Positions 1-4,686 of a DNA stretch of 9,044 bases are shown here, in pieces. The DNA lies in contig JAFQVC010000046.1 in NCBI GenBank assembly GCA_017408205.1, positions 1 through 9,044 of the forward strand. The letters run 5' to 3'. A model generated the notes under the pieces. It saw nothing but the letters and a program-made list of their open reading frames with translations. It searched no databases and was not told where the DNA came from. This DNA is from Clostridia bacterium (GTDB taxonomy: Bacteria; Bacillota; Clostridia; Monoglobales; Firm-18). Made by a program: the position numbers and the translations under genes. The number at the start of each line of letters is the position of its first letter. The first letter of the stretch is position 1.

Positions 1-1
1 A

Positions 2-757
2 GTACCGTCGGGAAGTATTTCCTTTAACAACGTTCACTTTGAATACATAAAAGGAAAAGAAGTTTTAAAGGATATCAGTTTCCGGATAGAATCGGGAGAA
101 ACGGTAGGTATTTTAGGGGGTACGGGCTCTTCCAAAACCTCTTTGGTACAACTTATTCCACGCCTTTACGATGCAACAAAGGGCGAAATATCTGTAGGGG
201 GCAAAAACGTAAAGGACTATAAAATAGATGCTTTACGTCAAAGCGTGGCTATGGTTTTGCAAAACAACGTCCTTTTCTCGGGAACTATTATGGAGAATCT
301 TCGCTGGGGTAATCCCGATGCAGACGAAGAACAAATAATAAGTGCGTGTAAAGATGCTCAGGCACACGATTTCATTTCCTCTTTTCCCGAGGGATACAAC
401 ACCATGCTCGGTCAGGGCGGTGTAAACCTTTCAGGCGGACAGAAGCAACGTCTATGTATTGCCAGAGCGTTACTAAAAAAGCCAAAAATTATTATTCTTG
501 ATGACAGTACCTCTGCAGTAGATACTGCCACAGACAAAAAAATACGTACGGCATTAAACAAATCACTGAAAGACACAACTACAATTATTATTGCACAGCG
601 TATTTCTTCCGTTATAGACGCAGATAAAATAATTGTAATGGATAACGGAAAAGTTGACCAGATAGGCACACACGAAGAACTACTCTTGTCAAACGAAATT
701 TATAAAGAAGTGTATGAATCCCAGCAGAAAGGAGCAGATGAAAATGGCGAGGCATAA
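2..757 (+). CDS. ABC exporter half-transporter, nucleotide-binding domain (5' truncated; degenerate ATP site)
   Basis: The reading frame is open from base 2, so the gene begins outside the window; 251 residues are visible, all nucleotide-binding domain, and the membrane domain lies upstream. Visible motifs: Walker A GGTGSSKT (residues 39-46, Ser in place of the usual second-last Gly), Q-loop around VLQNN (85-89), canonical signature LSGGQ (143-147), Walker B IIILDD (163-168) and D-loop SAVD. The catalytic Glu after Walker B is Asp (codon 503-505), and the switch-loop His is Gln (AQR, codon 596-598). In heterodimeric type IV ABC exporters such as TM287/288 and BmrCD this marks the subunit whose own ATP site hydrolyses poorly. 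The next gene overlaps by 14 bases and carries the complementary motifs, so the two products probably form one membrane exporter. The substrate (drug, lipid or peptide) cannot be told from this sequence. Confidence 0.93.
   Translation, partial: VPSGSISFNNVHFEYIKGKEVLKDISFRIESGETVGILGGTGSSKTSLVQLIPRLYDATKGEISVGGKNVKDYKIDALRQSVAMVLQNNVLFSGTIMENLRWGNPDADEEQIISACKDAQAHDFISSFPEGYNTMLGQGGVNLSGGQKQRLCIARALLKKPKIIILDDSTSAVDTATDKKIRTALNKSLKDTTTIIIAQRISSVIDADKIIVMDNGKVDQIGTHEELLLSNEIYKEVYESQQKGADENGEA
728..734 (+). promoter_or_regulatory. Ribosome binding site deciding the start of the second ABC gene
   Basis: AAAGGAG sits inside the end of the upstream coding region. ATG codons in the same frame occur at 714, 738 and 744. 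Spacing from this site is 3 bases to 738, which is too tight, and 9 bases to 744, which is normal; 714 lies upstream of it. The site therefore favours 744 and implies translational coupling with the upstream gene. Confidence 0.7.
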
Positions 758-2624
758 TATGCAACCCGTAAGAAAGCCCAAAAATGCCAAGGCAACAATC
801 GGCAGAATTCTTAATTATATGAAACAGTACCGCCTTGCGGTTGCACTTGTTGTTATGCTGGTACTTGTAAGTTCTGCCACCTCTATTGCAGGAACATACT
901 TTTTAAAACCTTTGATTAACAACTACATTGTGCCTTTTATCGGTCAGAAAAATCCCGACTTGTCAGGGCTTATACAGGGCGTAACCGCAATGGCTGTTGT
1001 TTACGCAATCGGTGCATTGTCTGCATACACCTACAGCAGAATTATGATTTCTGTTTCAACAGGAACACTTTTAAATCTTCGTAAAGATTTATTCAATCAT
1101 CTGCAGACCCTGCCAATTAAGTATTTTGACTCCCACACTCACGGAGAATTAATGAGCAGATTTACAAATGATATTGACGCCATAAGGGAAATGCTTTCCA
1201 ACACCTTAACACACCTTATTTCCTCGGGAGTAACTGTAATAGGTGTATTTGGTGCAATGTTGATATTAAACCCCGTACTGACTATCATTGTAATTCTCAT
1301 GCTTGTGCTGATTTCACAGATAATAAAAGTTGTGGGCTCAAAAAGCGGAATGTTTTTCAGACGTCAGCAACAGGCGGTGGGCAGAGTAAACGGCTACATT
1401 GAAGAAATGATTGAGGGACAAAAGGTGGTAAAAGTATTCTGCCACGAAGACAAAGCAAAGGCAGAATTTGACCAACTTAACGATGAACTGCAAAAAGCCG
1501 CATACGGCGCACACTCTTTTGCAAACGTGCTTATGCCCATTATGGGTAACCTTTCCTACGTTCACTATGCGCGTACCGCCATTGTCGGTTCAATTCTGAC
1601 AATATATACGGGCTTTGACATCGGCTCGTTGGCATCATTTTTGCAATACACACGTTCCTTCTCACAACCCATTACACAGATGTCACAGCAATTCAATTCA
1701 ATTCTGTCAGCCCTTGCAGGTGCAGAAAGAATTTTTGAAGTTTTAGACCAGAATCCTGAAACAGACAACGGTTATGTAACTTTAGTAAATGCCAAATACG
1801 AAAATGGTGAACTTAAAGAATGTGAAAACCGCACAGGAGTATGGGCATGGAAACACCCCCACCACGACGGAACTTTAACTTACAAAGAAGTTAAAGGTGA
1901 AGTTACTTTTGACGATGTGGTTTTCGGCTACGAGGAAAACAAAACGGTATTAAAAGGTATATCTTTGTATGCTAATCCGGGACAGAGAATTGCCTTCGTC
2001 GGTTCAACGGGTGCAGGCAAAACCACTATCACAAACTTAATTAACAGATTTTATGACGTTCCCGACGGCAAGATAAGATATGACGGAATTAATATAAATA
2101 AAATTAAAAAGGCAGACCTGAGACGTTCTCTTTCAATGGTACTTCAGGACACGCATTTGTTTACGGGAACAGTAATGGACAATATAAGATACGGTAATTT
2201 AAACGCCACAGACAGTCAGGTTATTGAGGCGGCAAAACTTGCCAACGCCCACTCTTTTATAGAACTGTTAAAAGACGGTTATGACACAGTAATAACAGGT
2301 GACGGACTTAACTTAAGTCAGGGACAACGCCAACTTTTAGCGATAGCACGTGCGGCAGTTGCAGACCCGCCCGTATTAATTCTTGACGAGGCAACAAGTT
2401 CCATTGACACAAGAACAGAGCGTCTTATCGAAAAAGGTATGAACCGCCTTATGGAAGGCAGAACGGTATTTGTTATCGCTCACCGTCTTTCTACTGTGCG
2501 AAATTCCAACGCCATTATGGTGCTTGAACACGGTGAAATTATTGAACGCGGCGACCACGACGAACTTCTTGCACAAAAAGGCAAATACTACCAATTATAC
2601 ACAGGTATGTTTGAATTAGAATAA
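744..2624 (+). CDS. ABC exporter half-transporter, membrane plus ATPase domains (catalytic subunit of heterodimer)
   Basis: From the start at 744 the product is 626 residues, a normal length for a half-transporter (636 if 714 is used). The N-terminal membrane domain shows six hydrophobic segments, about 31-51, 77-103, 158-196 (two) and 259-300 (two). The ATPase domain starts near 386: Walker A GSTGAGKT (420-427), Q-loop VLQDT, signature LSQGQ (524-528, second Gly of LSGGQ changed to Gln), Walker B VLILDE with catalytic Glu 549, D-loop SSID and switch His 580. Walker A, Glu and His are intact while the signature is altered, the mirror image of the upstream partner. The working site would be this subunit's Walker motifs plus the partner's LSGGQ. 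A hydrophilic insert of about 45 residues (about 341-385, with WAWKHPHHDG) separates the membrane and ATPase domains. Expected location is the cytoplasmic membrane, exporting an unknown substrate. Confidence 0.93.
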   Translation: MARHNMQPVRKPKNAKATIGRILNYMKQYRLAVALVVMLVLVSSATSIAGTYFLKPLINNYIVPFIGQKNPDLSGLIQGVTAMAVVYAIGALSAYTYSRIMISVSTGTLLNLRKDLFNHLQTLPIKYFDSHTHGELMSRFTNDIDAIREMLSNTLTHLISSGVTVIGVFGAMLILNPVLTIIVILMLVLISQIIKVVGSKSGMFFRRQQQAVGRVNGYIEEMIEGQKVVKVFCHEDKAKAEFDQLNDELQKAAYGAHSFANVLMPIMGNLSYVHYARTAIVGSILTIYTGFDIGSLASFLQYTRSFSQPITQMSQQFNSILSALAGAERIFEVLDQNPETDNGYVTLVNAKYENGELKECENRTGVWAWKHPHHDGTLTYKEVKGEVTFDDVVFGYEENKTVLKGISLYANPGQRIAFVGSTGAGKTTITNLINRFYDVPDGKIRYDGININKIKKADLRRSLSMVLQDTHLFTGTVMDNIRYGNLNATDSQVIEAAKLANAHSFIELLKDGYDTVITGDGLNLSQGQRQLLAIARAAVADPPVLILDEATSSIDTRTERLIEKGMNRLMEGRTVFVIAHRLSTVRNSNAIMVLEHGEIIERGDHDELLAQKGKYYQLYTGMFELE

Positions 2625-2644
2625 AAAAAGGGGCTTTTCGGCGC

Positions 2645-2780
2645 CTTCGCATAGGGATAAATCGTCTTAAAACACCATTTTTAGCGCATAACTTCACAAA
2701 AAACACAAGATATCCGTCAGGATTATCTCGCATTTTTTGCTTGTTCTGCATCAAAAAATGGATAGTTTTAAGATGCGAAG
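2645..2780. repeat. 136-base imperfect palindrome, possible structured 3'UTR RNA or dispersed intergenic repeat
   Basis: Nested complementary arms can be paired by eye: 2645-2652 with 2773-2780 (8 bp), 2666-2673 with 2765-2772 (8 bp), 2675-2682 with 2754-2761 (8 bp), 2686-2692 with 2743-2749 (6 of 7), 2697-2703 with 2733-2739 (7 bp), and 2709-2715 with 2720-2727 (7 bp, one bulged base) closing on a GTCA loop. The right outer arm is a continuous 16-mer, whereas the left arm carries 13 unpaired bases (2653-2665). The result is a single rod of over 40 base pairs. It lies between the ABC stop codon and the first good terminator, so it would be transcribed as 3'UTR of that operon. No convincing coding region overlaps it. 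Whether it is an RNA, a mobile miniature element or a repeat family member cannot be decided from one copy. Confidence 0.6.
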
Positions 2781-2926
2781 CAGTTTTGGGATAGAAATTT
2801 TTCGTTAAGATAAAGAACAAAAATCCGGTAATACTGTCGTATTTCCGGATTTTTTTATGCAATATTAGCGGAAAAGGTCATTCCAAAACCGATTCCTCCC
2901 TATGTGAAGACGCCGTTCAGCCCTTT
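2781..2926. other. Remainder of the 302-base gap between convergent operons
   Basis: The gene-free stretch runs from 2625 to 2926. Apart from the palindrome and the terminator, the remaining bases (2781-2818 and 2857-2926) show no ribosome site followed by an open frame and no tRNA-like fold. I see nothing else supportable here. Confidence 0.5.
2819..2856. terminator. Rho-independent terminator, probably bidirectional
   Basis: Arms 2819-2828 (AAAAATCCGG) and 2845-2854 (CCGGATTTTT) pair perfectly over 10 bp. After one T-T mismatch, a further 5 bp (2830-2834 with 2839-2843) close a TGTC loop at 2835-2838. On the plus strand a run of seven T (2850-2856) follows the GC-rich core; on the minus strand a five-T run follows, broken by G. 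It would end the ABC operon about 230 bases after its stop, and the regulator-kinase operon about 70 bases after its stop. Confidence 0.85.
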
Positions 2927-3697
2927 TTATTCAACTAATGTTGCAAATTCTCTTTCTATTCTGTCGGGGTCTAACTCTTTAATATGCAAAGCAGAGTGCA
3001 GTGCAACAACCATTCCCTGAGGCAACGTGATGGTAACTGTTGTGCCAATATTTACTTTGCTCTTTATTTCTACCCTTCCGTTCATAAGGTCCACAAATTC
3101 TTTTACTATTGCCATACCAAGACCACAACCCTGAGCAACTGCTTTACCGTTTTTCGCTCTGTAGTTACATTGGAAAATCTTGTCCGTTTCGCCTTTCGGT
3201 ATTCCTATTCCGTTATCGGTAACCTTTAAAACAAGATTGTCCTCAATAACATCCAAATCAAGAACAATTATCTTATCTTCGCCTGTGTTATATTTAATAC
3301 CGTTTGTTATAAGATTGTTAAGCACCCTTGTCAACTTTTCATAATCGCAGGAAAACACAGTATTTCCGCAAGAAATATTTGTTTTTAAAGTTACGTTACA
3401 ACTGTCAACAAACGGCTTTACGGATGAGATATACATTGTAATATATTCTTCCACACCGCAGGCGGAATAGTTTACTGTTGCAAGGTTGTTTCTGCAGTTT
3501 ATTATATCGTAAAAATTTGAAGCAAGAAGATTTATGGAATTACAACTTCTTTGTATTACACCGCAAAAACGTCCTATTGCCTCTTTGTCAACAGTTTCTT
3601 CTTTTGCCGCAGTTTCAATCATTGACGCAGAAACTTTTATGTTTGCAACAGGTTGCTTTATATCGTGAATAATTTTGCTTAATTCTTCAAAGTTCAT
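2927..3697 (-). CDS. Minimal cytoplasmic sensor histidine kinase lacking a sensor domain
   Basis: The 256-residue protein starts almost directly at the dimerisation/phospho-acceptor helix: H-box HDIKQP with His 11. The ATPase domain follows, with N-box Asn 132 (NNLITNGIKYN), G1 box DNGIGIP (161-167), F-box IF (174-175), G2 box GCGLG (190-194) and a final GTTVTITLP strand (218-226). A tail of about 30 residues ends the protein. There is no membrane segment, PAS, GAF or HAMP domain. An in-frame TGA lies immediately before the ATG, so the short N-terminus is real and not a mis-called start. A GGGGG ribosome site at 3704-3708 precedes the ATG by 6 bases. The gene follows an HTH regulator by 10 bases in one operon, and no receiver-domain protein is in the window. 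Nine cysteines (45, 52, 68, 80, 100, 110, 117, 177, 191) are notable. Activity is expected from the intact motifs; input and phospho-target are unknown. Confidence 0.88.
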   Translation of the reverse strand: MNFEELSKIIHDIKQPVANIKVSASMIETAAKEETVDKEAIGRFCGVIQRSCNSINLLASNFYDIINCRNNLATVNYSACGVEEYITMYISSVKPFVDSCNVTLKTNISCGNTVFSCDYEKLTRVLNNLITNGIKYNTGEDKIIVLDLDVIEDNLVLKVTDNGIGIPKGETDKIFQCNYRAKNGKAVAQGCGLGMAIVKEFVDLMNGRVEIKSKVNIGTTVTITLPQGMVVALHSALHIKELDPDRIEREFATLVE

Positions 3698-3707
3698 TCA
3701 AATCCCC

Positions 3708-4037
3708 CTATTTTCTGAATTGATTGATTATTTCGATATTGTTTAACAATAATTCTTTTTCGTCAGATGTAAAATCTTCCGTAAGTTCCATAACCCTCTT
3801 GACAAAATGATTGCTTCCTGCTTTGGAATTCAAATCCCCGAAAAGCAAACTGTCTGTTGATATTTCCAGAACATTTGCAATCTTCACCAACGTCTCAAGA
3901 GAGGGAATACCCTTTGCTCTTTCTATCTGCCCTATAAAAGTGGTTGAAACATCAAGTTTCTCTGCCAACTGCTCTAAAGTATATTTTTTCTCTTTTCTTT
4001 GTTTTCGTATATTGTTTCCTAATAATTCGTAGTTCAA
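3708..4037 (-). CDS. XRE/Cro-cI family HTH transcriptional regulator
   Basis: This 109-residue protein has an N-terminal HTH_3-type domain at about 5-62: helix 2 LEQLAEKL (21-28), recognition helix STTFIGQIER (31-40), then the family-typical GIPSLETLVKIANVLEIS (43-60). A short charged C-terminal region (about 66-109) has no recognised domain and may serve dimerisation or partner binding. The start is TTG (Leu codon at 4035-4037), chosen because the family N-terminus fits and a GGTAGGTG-like ribosome site lies 8 bases upstream; the nearest upstream ATG is out of frame and hits a stop at once. The gene is first in an operon with the sensorless histidine kinase and divergent from the secreted-protein/VIT operon. 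It has its own sigma-A-type promoter, with an inverted repeat on the -35 box, so autoregulation is likely. Its regulatory targets are an inference. Confidence 0.9.
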   Translation of the reverse strand: MNYELLGNNIRKQRKEKKYTLEQLAEKLDVSTTFIGQIERAKGIPSLETLVKIANVLEISTDSLLFGDLNSKAGSNHFVKRVMELTEDFTSDEKELLLNNIEIINQFRK

Positions 4038-4045
4038 AACATTAA

Positions 4046-4054
4046 CACCTACCT
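4046..4054 (-). promoter_or_regulatory. Ribosome binding site supporting the TTG start of the XRE regulator
   Basis: Read on the minus strand this is AGGTAGGTG, ending 8 bases before the TTG codon. It overlaps the predicted transcription start, so the leader would be only about a dozen bases and the upstream half of this site might not be in the mRNA. Confidence 0.6.
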
Positions 4055-4056
4055 TT

Positions 4057-4085
4057 ATTTTAGTGTATCATTTCGCAACTGTCAA
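4057..4085 (-). promoter_or_regulatory. Sigma-A-type promoter of the XRE regulator-kinase operon
   Basis: On the minus strand: -35 TTGACA (consensus; plus coordinates 4080-4085), 17-base spacer, -10 TAAAAT (4057-4062; five of six). The predicted start is near 4050, giving a very short leader before the TTG codon at 4037. Confidence 0.75.
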
Positions 4086-4118
4086 TAACAGTATTTACAA
4101 CTTTAAAACATTAACTGT
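4078..4118. promoter_or_regulatory. Candidate operator: ACTGT/ACAGT dyad plus a third half-site
   Basis: ACTGT (4078-4082) and ACAGT (4088-4092) form a perfect inverted repeat around CAATA, overlapping the -35 box of the minus-strand promoter. A third ACTGT lies at 4114-4118 within TTAACTGTAA. Dyads of this size on a promoter are typical for XRE repressors, so the adjacent regulator is the natural candidate to bind. That assignment is inference. Confidence 0.5.
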
Positions 4119-4136
4119 AATCTCAAATAAAATATA

Positions 4137-4165
4137 TTGAAATAATTAATATTTTTTGTTATAAT
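4137..4165 (+). promoter_or_regulatory. Sigma-A-type promoter of the secreted protein/VIT operon
   Basis: -35 TTGAAA (4137-4142), a 17-base spacer and a consensus -10 TATAAT (4160-4165). The predicted transcription start is around 4172, next to the ribosome site GGAGGG (4172-4177), which stands 6 bases before the ATG at 4184. The leader would be about 12 bases. Confidence 0.8.
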
Positions 4166-4183
4166 AACAATGGAGGGATAATT

Positions 4184-4672
4184 ATGAAAAAACTATCAAC
4201 ACTTATTATAACTGTGATTTTTGCATTTAACTGTGTTGCTTTTGCCACCCAGTTAAACACAGAAGTTGTAAACAAGACTGACTCTTCTTTTACTCTTGAG
4301 TTAACGCTTGCGGAAGAGATTGCACCAAGTATAAAGGTAAACGGGGAAGTTATGAAATACGACCCTGCTCCCTTTACCAAAGACGACAGAATGTATGTGC
4401 CCGTAAGACAGATTCTTGAACAAAACGGTTACTACGTTAACTACGACGATAAAACCGCTACAGTTTCTGCAATCAACACTTCGAACAATCACTATATTGT
4501 TATGCAGATAGGCAACAAAACCTATTCTTCGGGAGACAAAACTTACGAGTTTGATGTTGCACCCATAGTAATAGAGGGAAGAACATTTGTTCCCGTAAGA
4601 ATTATGTATGAAATGATGGGATGCAAAGTAGATTACGACGAAGCAACAAACACCGCAATAATTACAAAATAA
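4184..4672 (+). CDS. Secreted protein with copper amine oxidase N-terminal-like (stalk) domain
   Basis: The 162-residue protein opens with a signal peptide: KK at 2-3, hydrophobic core about 6-17, and AFA before a likely signal peptidase I cut after residue 21. The mature part holds two copies of a motif that reads R..(Y/F)VPVR....E..G..V.YD..T.T: one at about 67-96 and one at about 131-160. This is the signature of the copper amine oxidase N-terminal-like family (Pfam PF07833), common as a small non-enzymatic module on exported proteins of Clostridia and Bacilli. No catalytic amine oxidase domain and no cell-wall sorting signal are present, so the protein is probably released or loosely wall-associated. 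Copper binding should not be assumed from the family name. It is the first gene after the divergent promoter and is followed 14 bases later by the VIT protein. The domain call is strong; the role is unknown. Confidence 0.88.
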   Translation: MKKLSTLIITVIFAFNCVAFATQLNTEVVNKTDSSFTLELTLAEEIAPSIKVNGEVMKYDPAPFTKDDRMYVPVRQILEQNGYYVNYDDKTATVSAINTSNNHYIVMQIGNKTYSSGDKTYEFDVAPIVIEGRTFVPVRIMYEMMGCKVDYDEATNTAIITK

Positions 4673-4686
4673 GGTGATGATGATAA

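Noticed and set aside
714..743. Earlier ATG (714) or ATG at 738 as the start of the second ABC gene
   Set aside because: The only good ribosome site, AAAGGAG (728-734), is downstream of 714 and just 3 bases from 738, while 744 has normal spacing.
2624..2648. Possible terminator directly after the ABC stop codon (AAGGGGC with GCGCCTT)
   Set aside because: The stem has a G-G mismatch and no T-run follows on the plus strand. The T-run is on the wrong strand for this operon.
2645..2780. Firm assignment of the palindrome as 6S RNA
   Set aside because: The rod shape is suggestive, but I see no clear large central bubble or conserved 6S sequence, and the genomic position gives no support.
2539..2862. 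A 107-codon open frame on the minus strand across the ABC 3' end and the intergenic gap
   Set aside because: It covers the palindrome, terminator and the end of a real gene, and its composition is basic and aromatic, as expected from translated AT-rich DNA. It looks like a by-product of the repeat.
4677..4682. ATG codons just upstream of the VIT start
   Set aside because: They are in other frames, reach a stop within about ten codons, and overlap or crowd the ribosome site.
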